64,000 bases of DNA from Streptomyces wedmorensis. Lineage in GTDB: Bacteria > Actinomycetota > Actinomycetes > Streptomycetales > Streptomycetaceae. Both the position numbers and the translations under genes were made by a program. Numbering within the stretch: position 1 is the first letter of the stretch; each line of letters opens with the position of its first letter. Positions 57,335 to 64,000 of the stretch are shown here, piece after piece. The notes beneath the pieces are model-generated. The model was not told the origin of the DNA, did no database searches, and saw only the letters and a list, made by a program, of their open reading frames with translations. Where the stretch lies: positions 71,383 to 135,382 of the forward strand of contig NZ_JNWK01000021.1 of the NCBI RefSeq assembly GCF_000716445.1, read 5' to 3'.

Positions 57335-58951
57335 ATGACCACGGAGAACGCCGAGAGCGCGCCCCTCGACGACAGCTTCCATGTCTTCGACACGACGCTG
57401 CGCGACGGGGCGCAGCGTGAAGGCATCAACCTCACCGTCGCGGACAAGCTGACCATCGCACGGCACCTCGACGACTTCGGCGTGGGCTTCATCGAGGGCG
57501 GCTGGCCCGGCGCCAACCCGCGTGACACGGAGTTCTTCGCCCGTGCCCAGCAGGAGATCGCGTTCAAGAACGCGCAGCTCGTCGCCTTCGGCGCCACCCG
57601 CCGGGCCGGCGGCAACGCCGCCGAGGACCCGCAGGTCAAGGCGCTCCTCGACTCCGGAGCCCCGGTCGTCACCCTGGTGGCCAAGTCCCACGACCGGCAC
57701 GTCGAGCTGGCCCTGCGCACCACCCTCGACGAGAACCTGGAGATGGTCCGCGACACCGTCGCCTTCCTGACCTCCCAGGGCCGCCGCGTCTTCGTCGACT
57801 GCGAGCACTTCTTCGACGGCTACAAGGCCAACCCCGACTACGCCAAGGCCGTGGTGCGCGCCGCGCACGAGGCCGGCGCCGACGTCGTCATCCTCTGCGA
57901 CACCAACGGCGGCATGCTCCCCGCCCAGATCCAGGCCGTCGTCGCCACCGTCATCGCCGACACCGGCGCCCGCCTCGGCATCCACGCCCAGGACGACACC
58001 GGCTGCGCCGTCGCCAACACCCTCGCCGCCGTCGACGCGGGCGCCACCCACGTCCAGTGCACGGCCAACGGCTACGGCGAGCGGGTCGGCAACGCCAACC
58101 TCTTCCCGGTCGTCGCGGCCCTGGAGCTCAAGTACGGCAAGAAGGTCCTCCCCGAGGGCGCGCTCGCCGAGATGACCCGCATCTCGCACGCCATCGCCGA
58201 GGTCGTCAACCTCACGCCCTCCACCCACCAGCCGTACGTCGGCGTCTCGGCTTTCGCCCACAAGGCCGGCCTCCACGCCTCGGCGATCAAGGTCGACCCC
58301 GACCTCTACCAGCACATCGACCCCGAGCTGGTCGGCAACACCATGCGGATGCTCGTCTCCGACATGGCCGGCCGCGCCTCCATCGAGCTCAAGGGCAAGG
58401 AGCTCGGCGTCGACCTGGGCGGCGACCGGGCGCTCGTCGGACGGGTCGTCGAGCGGGTCAAGGAGCGCGAGCTCCAGGGCTACACGTACGAGGCGGCCGA
58501 CGCCTCCTTCGAGCTGCTGCTCCGCGAGGAGGCCGAGGGCCGCGCCCGCCGCTACTTCCGTACGGAGTCCTGGCGCGCGATCGTCGAGGATCGGCCCGAC
58601 GGCACCCACGCCAACGAGGCCACGGTCAAGCTGTGGGCCAAGGGCGAGCGGATCGTCGCCACCGCCGAGGGCAACGGCCCCGTCAACGCCCTCGACCGGG
58701 CGATGCGGGTGGCCCTGGAGCGGATGTACCCGCCGTTGGCCAAGTTCGAGCTGGTCGACTACAAGGTCCGCATCCTGGAAGGCCGCCACGGTACCGAGTC
58801 CACGACCCGGGTCCTCATCACCACCAGCGACGGCAACGCCGAGTGGTCGACGGTCGGCGTCGGCGAGAACGTCATCGCCGCCTCCTGGCAGGCACTGGAG
58901 GACGCCTTCACCTACGGACTCCTCCGCGCCGGGATCGACCCCGCCGAATAG
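57335..58951 (+). CDS. cimA: (R)-citramalate synthase
   Basis: This 538-residue enzyme of the isopropylmalate synthase superfamily condenses pyruvate and acetyl-CoA to citramalate, a threonine-independent route to 2-oxobutyrate and isoleucine. The HMGL-like barrel starts with VFDTTLRDGAQREGINLTV (about residues 15-33). Metal-site regions are ILCDTNGGM and GIHAQDDTGCAVANTL. The C-terminal LeuA-type regulatory domain (about 405-530) would give allosteric control. TIGR00977-type members also include misnamed 2-isopropylmalate synthases, but this length and the HDRHVELALRTTLDENLEM stretch fit the citramalate group. An AGGAG site precedes the ATG at 57335. Confidence 0.88.
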   Translation: MTTENAESAPLDDSFHVFDTTLRDGAQREGINLTVADKLTIARHLDDFGVGFIEGGWPGANPRDTEFFARAQQEIAFKNAQLVAFGATRRAGGNAAEDPQVKALLDSGAPVVTLVAKSHDRHVELALRTTLDENLEMVRDTVAFLTSQGRRVFVDCEHFFDGYKANPDYAKAVVRAAHEAGADVVILCDTNGGMLPAQIQAVVATVIADTGARLGIHAQDDTGCAVANTLAAVDAGATHVQCTANGYGERVGNANLFPVVAALELKYGKKVLPEGALAEMTRISHAIAEVVNLTPSTHQPYVGVSAFAHKAGLHASAIKVDPDLYQHIDPELVGNTMRMLVSDMAGRASIELKGKELGVDLGGDRALVGRVVERVKERELQGYTYEAADASFELLLREEAEGRARRYFRTESWRAIVEDRPDGTHANEATVKLWAKGERIVATAEGNGPVNALDRAMRVALERMYPPLAKFELVDYKVRILEGRHGTESTTRVLITTSDGNAEWSTVGVGENVIAASWQALEDAFTYGLLRAGIDPAE

Positions 58952-58982
58952 CCTTCCCATGTTCCGTTTCGCCCGTTTCGGG

Positions 58983-58988
58983 TAGTTT
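58983..58988 (+). promoter_or_regulatory. -10 hexamer TAGTTT, leaderless start
   Basis: TAGTTT ends 6 bases before the ATG at 58995. The gap reads CGAACC, without a ribosome binding site. Confidence 0.4.
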
Positions 58989-58994
58989 CGAACC

Positions 58995-60338
58995 ATGAGG
59001 ACCAGGGCGATGTCCGCAGGGTCCGCTCTCGGCGGGCTGATACTGCTGCTGCTCCTGGCCCTGGCCCCGCTCGCGGGCGCCAGGGCCACGGGGGTACCCG
59101 ACGCGGCCGCCGCCCTGAGACAGGGCCCGGTCTACGTCGACCCGGGCGCCGCCGGGCAGCTCTCCACGGCCGACGCGAAGTCCCTCGCGGAGAAGATCGA
59201 GGCCGCGGACAAGCCGCTCTTCGTGGCCGTGCTGCCGGCGAACGCGCAGTTCCCGCCCCAGGGCCTCATCGACAACCTGCGGGCGCAGACCGGCGTCGCC
59301 GGTCTGTACGCAGTACGCCTGGGCGACCGCTTCGACGCGGGCGTCGACCCCTCCGTGATGTCCCCGGCCGCCGTGCAGAACCTCGTCACCTCCGTGCGTC
59401 AGCAGCCCGGCAACGACGCGGCCGCCGAACTGAACGCCTTCGTCGACCAGGCCCTGCCCGCGATGCGCGGCTCCGCCCCCGCCTCCTGGGGCTCCGTCGG
59501 CGCGGACTCCGGGGTCCCGGTCGCCGGGCTCGTCACCCTCGGAGCCGTCGTCGTCGCCGGCGGAGCCGGCGCGTACACCGTCGTCCGCCGCAAGCGGCTC
59601 CGCAAGGAGGCCGAGGAGCGGGCCGCCCTCGACCGGCTCCGGGTCGTCGTCGACGAGGACATCACCGCCTTCGGCGAGGAGCTCGAACGCCTCGACTTCC
59701 ACCCCGCCGAGACCGGCGCGGACGACACCATGCGCGGCGACTACGAGCGGGCCCTCGACTCCTACGACACGGCCAAGTCCCGCATGGGCTCCGCCGCCCG
59801 CCCCCATGACGTCCGCGGTGTCACCCAGGCCCTGGAGGACGGCCGCTACTCCCTCGCCGTCCTCGCCGCCCGCCGTGAGTCCCGGCCGCTGCCCGAGCGC
59901 CGGCCGCCGTGCTTCTTCGACCCGCGCCACGGCCCCGCCGTCGACGACCGCACCTGGACCCCGGCCGGCGGCGCCCCCCGCCAGGTCCCGGTCTGCTCCG
60001 CCGACGCCGCCCGCCTCGACGACGGCCTCGACCCCCTCGCCCGCACCGTCGACACCGACGCCGGCCGCCGCCCTTACTGGGAGGCCGGCCCCGCCTACGG
60101 CCCCTGGGCCGGCGGTTACTTCGGCGGCGGCATGCTCCCCGGCCTCCTCGTCGGCACCATGCTCGGCTCCATGCTCGCCACCCCCGCCTACGCCTCCGAA
60201 TACGGAGGCGGCGACTTCCAGTCCACCGACTTCTCCGGTGGCGACTTCGGCTCGGGTGACTTCGGGGGCGGCGGCTTCGGCGGCGGCGGCGGCGACTTCG
60301 GCGGGGGCGGCGGCTTCGACGGCGGCGGCGGGTTCTGA
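58995..60338 (+). CDS. Secreted/membrane protein with TPM-like domain and Gly-rich tail
   Basis: This 447-residue protein has a signal peptide (about residues 1-32), an external TPM-like domain (about 40-160), one membrane segment (about 174-192, VPVAGLVTLGAVVVAGGAG), a charged cytosolic helical region (about 195-330) and, near residues 378-398, a hydrophobic GGMLPGLLVGTMLGSMLA segment. The end is a low-complexity Gly/Asp/Phe run (GGGDFGGGG type, about 50 residues). TPM-domain proteins are linked to envelope repair in other organisms; the role here is unknown. The Gly-rich tail resembles that of other actinobacterial TPM proteins. Confidence 0.72.
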   Translation: MRTRAMSAGSALGGLILLLLLALAPLAGARATGVPDAAAALRQGPVYVDPGAAGQLSTADAKSLAEKIEAADKPLFVAVLPANAQFPPQGLIDNLRAQTGVAGLYAVRLGDRFDAGVDPSVMSPAAVQNLVTSVRQQPGNDAAAELNAFVDQALPAMRGSAPASWGSVGADSGVPVAGLVTLGAVVVAGGAGAYTVVRRKRLRKEAEERAALDRLRVVVDEDITAFGEELERLDFHPAETGADDTMRGDYERALDSYDTAKSRMGSAARPHDVRGVTQALEDGRYSLAVLAARRESRPLPERRPPCFFDPRHGPAVDDRTWTPAGGAPRQVPVCSADAARLDDGLDPLARTVDTDAGRRPYWEAGPAYGPWAGGYFGGGMLPGLLVGTMLGSMLATPAYASEYGGGDFQSTDFSGGDFGSGDFGGGGFGGGGGDFGGGGGFDGGGGF

Positions 60339-60366
60339 CCTCGCGCTGCGCGGTCCGGAAACCCGG

Positions 60367-61470
60367 TCAGGCCGGCGGCTTCACCGACATCAGGAGGTGG
60401 CGGTGGGTCGCTTCCGGGCCGTTGGCGAGGAGGGCGCGTTGGCCGGGGCCGAGGAGGTGGAAGCGGATCTCGGGGGCGTCCAGGGAGGTCAGGGCGTCGA
60501 GGAGATAGGCCGGGTTGAAGGCGACCGTGAGGGATCGCGCGCCGGTGAGGGTGGCGGGGAGGTGCTGGGAGGCCACGTCGTCCTCGTAACCCGCCTGGAG
60601 GTGGAGGCCGGCGGGGGAGAAGGCGAGCTGGACGGGACTGTCGCCCTCGGCGACGACGGCGACCCGCTTGACGGCCTCCGCCAGGGGCGCGCGGCCGGTG
60701 GTCGCGAGGGCGTGGTCCCCCAGGGCGAAGAGCTTGTCGTGGTGGGGGAGCCGTCCGTCGAGCAGGCGGGTGGTGGTGCGGGTGCCGGTGCTCTCGAAGC
60801 CGATCGAGCCGGCGTCGAGCGCGAGGCGGGCCGGGCCGGCGCCCGCCAGGGAGCGGGCGATCTCGGTCAGGCGGCGGGCCGGGACCACCACGTCGGCGGG
60901 CTCCGCGGGGGCGTCGGCCCCGGGCCGCCACTCCAGGGTGCGGACGGCGTACCGGTAGCGGTCGGTGGCGGCGAGGGTCATGGTCGTGCCGTCGAGGGCG
61001 AGGCGTATCCCGGTGAGGACCGGCAGCGAGTCGTCCCGGCCCGCCGCCACGGCCACCTGGGCGACCGCCGCGGCGAACGCGTCGCCGTCGACCAGGCCGC
61101 GCACCTCGGGCAGCGCGGGCGCGGCGGGGTAGTCGTCCTGCGGCAGCAGCGACAGGCCGAAGCGGGCGTCCCCGGAGGTCACCGCGAGACGGCCGCCCTC
61201 CACGGCGAGCTCCGCGTGGCCCCGGGGGAGCACCTTGCAGATGTCGAGCAGACGCCGCCCGAGGACGAGGGTCCGGCCCTCGACGGCCGTGTCGGCCTCC
61301 ACCTCGATCCGCGCCGAGGCCTCGTGGTCGAGCCCCGAGACCCGGAGCCGGCCGTCCGCCGCCTCCAGGAGCAGTCCGCCGAGCACGGGCATCGGGGAAC
61401 GGGCCGGCAGGACGCGCGCGGCCCAGGCCACGGCGTCGGTCAACACGCCGCTGTCGATACGGATTTCCAT
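60367..61470 (-). CDS. Extra DNA polymerase III beta-clamp paralog
   Basis: This 367-residue protein has the three-domain sliding clamp fold. It starts with MEIRIDSGVLTDAVAWAARVL, close to normal DnaN, and shows domain repeats around VLGGLLLEA, PVLTGIRLAL and the C-terminal LLMSVKP-type ending that in DnaN forms the HLMPMRL peptide. It is not in the usual dnaA-dnaN-recF neighbourhood, so it is a paralog. Streptomyces genomes often have one (for example SCO1180, from memory). It might serve repair or a special polymerase. ATG 61470 follows TAGCGT by 7 bases on the minus strand. Confidence 0.85.
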   Translation of the reverse strand: MEIRIDSGVLTDAVAWAARVLPARSPMPVLGGLLLEAADGRLRVSGLDHEASARIEVEADTAVEGRTLVLGRRLLDICKVLPRGHAELAVEGGRLAVTSGDARFGLSLLPQDDYPAAPALPEVRGLVDGDAFAAAVAQVAVAAGRDDSLPVLTGIRLALDGTTMTLAATDRYRYAVRTLEWRPGADAPAEPADVVVPARRLTEIARSLAGAGPARLALDAGSIGFESTGTRTTTRLLDGRLPHHDKLFALGDHALATTGRAPLAEAVKRVAVVAEGDSPVQLAFSPAGLHLQAGYEDDVASQHLPATLTGARSLTVAFNPAYLLDALTSLDAPEIRFHLLGPGQRALLANGPEATHRHLLMSVKPPA

Positions 61471-61477
61471 GTGGCCG

Positions 61478-61483
61478 ACGCTA
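61478..61483 (-). promoter_or_regulatory. -10 hexamer TAGCGT of the clamp paralog gene
   Basis: Read on the minus strand, TAGCGT ends 7 bases before the ATG at 61470, a leaderless layout. Confidence 0.45.
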
Positions 61484-61641
61484 GCCGCCGCCACTGACAG
61501 CGGCCTTGACCAGCGGTTTCGGGCGTTCTCGGCGGGGGCGAACGACGCGGGCCGGGGCGAACCGGTGTGCGGGGGAAGGGAATTGAGTGCTTGATCGTTC
61601 TACTGTTCGACCGTGACACCGACACACAGGGGAAGAGGGCC

Positions 61642-62793
61642 ATGACCGACGTCCACGGCACGGTGGAGCCCGGATTCGAGTCCGTACGCGAGGTCTTCGC
61701 GGGGATCGCCGCCGACGAGGCCCGGGACGGCGGCGCGCAGCTCGCCGTCCATCACCACGGCCGGCTCGTCGTCGACCTCTGGGGCGGCGACGGCGTCGAC
61801 GGGGACTCGCTGCTCGGGCTGTACTCCTCGTCGAAGGGGGCCATGGCACTGGTGGCCGCCCTCCTCGTCCAGGACGGCGTCCTGGACCTGGACCGCACGG
61901 TCGCCTCCTGGTGGCCCGAGTTCGCGGCCGAGGGCAAGGGCGGCATCACGCTCCGGCAGCTGCTCGCCCACCGCTCGGGCGTGATCGGCGTGGACGGCGG
62001 CCTCTCGCTGGAGGAGCTCGCCGACGACGGCCGGACCGCCGCCCGCCTCGCGGCCCAGCGCCCCTTCTGGGAGCCGGACACCGGCCACGGCTACCACGCC
62101 CTGGTCATCGGCGCCCTCGTCGGCGAGGTGATCCTGCGGGCCACCGGCCGGACGACCCGGGAGCACTACGAGGAGCGGGTCCGGGCCCCGTACGGGATCG
62201 ACTACCACCTGGGTCTCCCCGAGGAGCTCGAACCCCGCTTCCGTCCGGTGCTGCCGCTGCTGCCCACCCCCGCCGAGGAGGCGTTCCTCGCCGCGAACCC
62301 GGTCGCCCCGGACAGCCTCATGGGCATCTCCTTCAACCTCCACGCCGACCCGCCGTTCGACAACCTGGACTACGGCAACTCCCGTGCCGTACGGGCGAAG
62401 GCGCCGCTCTCCGGCGGCGGCGTCGGCACCGCGCGCGGTCTCTCCCGGATGTACGCGGCGATCGCGGGCGAGCTCGACGGCAGGCCTCCGCTGCTCGCCC
62501 CCGACACCCTCGCCGAGTTCGCCCGGATCCATTCCCGGGGCACCGACCTGGTCACCGGCGAGGAGAACGCCTTCGGCCTCGGCTTCGTCCCGCTGGCGAC
62601 CCGATACCCCTCGCTCACCCCCGCCGCCGTGGGCCACAGCGGCGCCCCCGGCTCCCAGGCCTTCGCCGACCCGGCGACCGGCCTCGCCTACAGCTACACC
62701 CGCCGCCGCTTCGGCTTCATGGCGGGCCCTGGCGCACCGGAGAACGACCGCCTGGTCCCGGCGGTCGTGGAGGCGGCGGCGAAGGCCGCCTGA
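61642..62793 (+). CDS. Serine hydrolase, class C beta-lactamase/EstB family
   Basis: This 383-residue protein has the beta-lactamase-like esterase fold without a signal peptide. The S-x-x-K motif is in YSSSKGAM (about residues 62-69), the tyrosine motif is GYHALVIGAL (about 151), and the third motif is GHSGAPGS (about 332). This combination fits cytosolic esterases (EstB) more than true beta-lactamases. A GGGGAAGAGGG stretch precedes the ATG. The substrate is unknown. Confidence 0.82.
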   Translation: MTDVHGTVEPGFESVREVFAGIAADEARDGGAQLAVHHHGRLVVDLWGGDGVDGDSLLGLYSSSKGAMALVAALLVQDGVLDLDRTVASWWPEFAAEGKGGITLRQLLAHRSGVIGVDGGLSLEELADDGRTAARLAAQRPFWEPDTGHGYHALVIGALVGEVILRATGRTTREHYEERVRAPYGIDYHLGLPEELEPRFRPVLPLLPTPAEEAFLAANPVAPDSLMGISFNLHADPPFDNLDYGNSRAVRAKAPLSGGGVGTARGLSRMYAAIAGELDGRPPLLAPDTLAEFARIHSRGTDLVTGEENAFGLGFVPLATRYPSLTPAAVGHSGAPGSQAFADPATGLAYSYTRRRFGFMAGPGAPENDRLVPAVVEAAAKAA

Positions 62794-62816
62794 GGGGGAG
62801 CCCCGGGAAACGCCGA

Positions 62817-62850
62817 GCGCCCGCCTTCCGCTGCTGCGGAGGGCGGGCGC
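62817..62850. terminator. Bidirectional terminator between the serine hydrolase and yceI genes
   Basis: Fifteen-base arms (62817-62831 and 62836-62850), with one T.G pair, enclose a TGCT loop. It serves two convergent genes. Confidence 0.7.
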
Positions 62851-62878
62851 GCTCGTGTGTCCGGAGGGGTTCCGGGGG

Positions 62879-63490
62879 TCAGGCGGCGTTCTTGATCGCG
62901 GAGATGTCGAAGTTGAGCTTGACCTTGTCGCTGACCATCACGCCACCGGTCTCCAGGGCCGCGTTCCAGGTCAGGCCCCACTCGGAGCGCAGGATCTCGG
63001 CGGAGCCCTCGAAGCCGACGCGCTCGTTGCCGTAGACGTCCGTGGCGGTGCCGTTGAACTCCAGGTCGATGGAGAGCGGCTTGGTGACGTCCTTGATGGT
63101 CAGGTCGCCGGTGATCCGGTACTTGTCGCCGCCCAGCTGCGCGGCCTCGGTGGAGCGGAAGGTCATCAGCGGGAACTGCTCGGCGTCGAAGAAGTCGCCG
63201 CTGCGCAGGTGGCCGTCACGGTCGCCGATGCCGGTGTCGACGGAGGCGATCTTGACGTCGATGGAGGCGGTGGAGGCACCCGGGTCCGAGCCGTCGAGCT
63301 TCAGCGAGCCCTCGTGTTCCGCGAAGGTGCCGCGGACGTTGGTGACCATCGCGTGGCGGACGGTGAAGCCGATGCTGCTGTGGGCCGGGTCGATGCTGTA
63401 GTCGCCGGTCAGGGCGGCCAGGGCCGGGTCCACGGGGAGGGTGGCGACGGCGACGGCGGACTCGTTGTTCTTGCGGCTGAAGAGACCCAT
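62879..63490 (-). CDS. YceI-family protein
   Basis: This 203-residue protein has the lipocalin-like YceI fold, which binds isoprenoid-type lipids. The core runs from about residue 28 to 200, with YSIDPAHSSIGFTVRHAMV, then GTFAEHEGSLKLDG, SGDFFDAEQFPLMTF and DKVKLNFDISA. There is no signal peptide, so it is likely cytosolic, as in other actinomycete members. An AAGGAG site precedes the ATG. The upstream region has a clear promoter flanked by TTGAA repeats, so the gene is probably controlled by a MarR-type repressor encoded elsewhere. Confidence 0.88.
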   Translation of the reverse strand: MGLFSRKNNESAVAVATLPVDPALAALTGDYSIDPAHSSIGFTVRHAMVTNVRGTFAEHEGSLKLDGSDPGASTASIDVKIASVDTGIGDRDGHLRSGDFFDAEQFPLMTFRSTEAAQLGGDKYRITGDLTIKDVTKPLSIDLEFNGTATDVYGNERVGFEGSAEILRSEWGLTWNAALETGGVMVSDKVKLNFDISAIKNAA

Positions 63491-63512
63491 GACGTGCTCC
63501 TTGTCGGTGTTT

Positions 63513-63526
63513 GTTGAACCTTCAAC
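63513..63526. promoter_or_regulatory. Operator candidate GTTGAA-CC-TTCAAC
   Basis: A perfect six-base inverted repeat with a two-base spacer lies just downstream of the yceI start site. TTCAAC occurs twice more, at 63551-63556 and 63558-63563, covering the -35. Confidence 0.6.
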
Positions 63527-63533
63527 GAGAACG

Positions 63534-63562
63534 ACTGTAGACCTATTCCGTTCAACTTTCAA
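63534..63562 (-). promoter_or_regulatory. yceI promoter
   Basis: On the minus strand, TTGAAA (63562-63557), a 17-base spacer and TACAGT (63539-63534) form a near-consensus promoter. Confidence 0.65.
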
Positions 63563-63714
63563 CATCTATGGAGAACCTTCACCCGGACGGCGCCACGACG
63601 TCACCGACGCCCTCTGGCGGACGCGCGTAGAACTACGGCACCATCTCCCTGCGCGACGAGCACCACCTGCACAGCCGTCCCACCCGACACGGTCACCAGC
63701 AGGAGGCAACCCCC

Positions 63715-64000
63715 GTGAAGCTCCGCTCCGTCCTCACCGCAGTCGCCCTCGTCCTCGGCGCCCTCTTCGCCCCCGGATTCGGCGCCCTGTCCACGACGAC
63801 CGACGCCCACGCGGTCACCAAGATCAGCCACGCCACCGCGACCTCGATGTTCCGGTCCTCCGGCATCACCTGGTCCTCGTCCGGCGGCTGCTCGGACCGG
63901 TACAACTCCACCTGCACGTCCTTCGAGCAGCTCAACCTCGCCACCGCCCAGGGCGCCCAGACCCTCAAGAGCGCCAGCGGCTGCGCCCTCAACATCACCG
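63715..64000 (+). CDS. Secreted protein, truncated by the window end
   Basis: Only 95 codons are visible. GTG follows AGGAGG by about ten bases. A signal peptide (about residues 1-31, with LTAVALVLGALFAPGFGALS) ends near an Ala-His-Ala site. The mature part starts with SHATATSMFRSSGITWSSSGGCSDR and has two or three cysteines spaced as in small extracellular domains. The pattern GITWSSSGGC followed by FEQLNLATAQGAQTLK resembles secreted Streptomyces proteins with a metal-binding peptidase-like C-terminus, but that part lies beyond the window. Confidence 0.7.
   Translation, partial: MKLRSVLTAVALVLGALFAPGFGALSTTTDAHAVTKISHATATSMFRSSGITWSSSGGCSDRYNSTCTSFEQLNLATAQGAQTLKSASGCALNIT

Noticed and set aside
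61642..62793. Calling the serine hydrolase a beta-lactamase resistance gene
   Set aside because: There is no signal peptide, and the motif set fits cytosolic EstB-like esterases.

Overview
The window is about 72% GC with strong third-codon G/C bias. Its gene order (cysteine desulfurase, mnmA, MetE-like gene, ligA, rmdB-like gene, gatCAB, then cdgC-like gene, ilvBNC, serA, proline catabolism, leuB, ilvE, agmatine deiminase, cimA) matches, from memory, the conserved chromosomal core of Streptomyces near SCO5480-SCO5530 of S. coelicolor. I see no prophage, transposon, tRNA, rRNA, CRISPR array or secondary-metabolite cluster. Nearly every base is coding, and many genes overlap or appear to be transcribed without a leader.

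Layout. 1-10.4 kb holds housekeeping genes: a TRIC channel, a thioesterase, sulfur transfer to tRNA (cysteine desulfurase and MnmA), an amidase, an alpha/beta hydrolase that lacks the usual serine, a LOG-like protein, an SDR, a MetE-like protein and NAD-dependent DNA ligase. 10.5-16.4 kb holds a GGDEF-EAL protein (RmdB type) and the gatCAB amidotransferase operon with a small extra gene between gatA and gatB. 16.5-29.8 kb is more variable: a C2-like unknown, a Tat-exported phospholipase C, an MMPL pump, an acetyltransferase, a large LuxR-type ATPase regulator, a PQQ-type lipoprotein dehydrogenase and two oxidoreductases. 30-39 kb holds a second c-di-GMP protein (CdgC type, intact GGDEF, broken EAL), then an attenuator-controlled ilvBNC operon and serA. 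38.8-49.2 kb is an accessory stretch of regulator and enzyme pairs (TetR/quinone reductase, PucR/proline catabolism, PadR/membrane protein, LysR/reductase) plus an AAC(2')-type acetyltransferase. 49.4-59 kb holds leuB, ilvE, a nitrogen locus (NCS1 permease, collapsed urease gene, agmatine deiminase, TetR), an MFS carrier and cimA behind a second attenuator. 59-64 kb holds a Gly-rich membrane protein, an extra sliding clamp, a serine hydrolase, YceI and the start of a secreted protein.

Main themes. (1) Branched-chain amino acid synthesis (ilvB, ilvN, ilvC, leuB, ilvE, cimA) is spread over 25 kb. Its two entry enzymes each sit behind a 13-residue leader peptide rich in Ile/Leu/Val codons and a terminator; the two terminators share an identical 13-base core. 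(2) A c-di-GMP cyclase-like and a phosphodiesterase-like protein lie 17 kb apart. (3) A urease operon has apparently collapsed in frame into one 108-codon gene that keeps its promoter and a duplicated operator. (4) Many genes have a -10 hexamer 6-7 bases before the start codon and no ribosome binding site, which suggests leaderless mRNAs.
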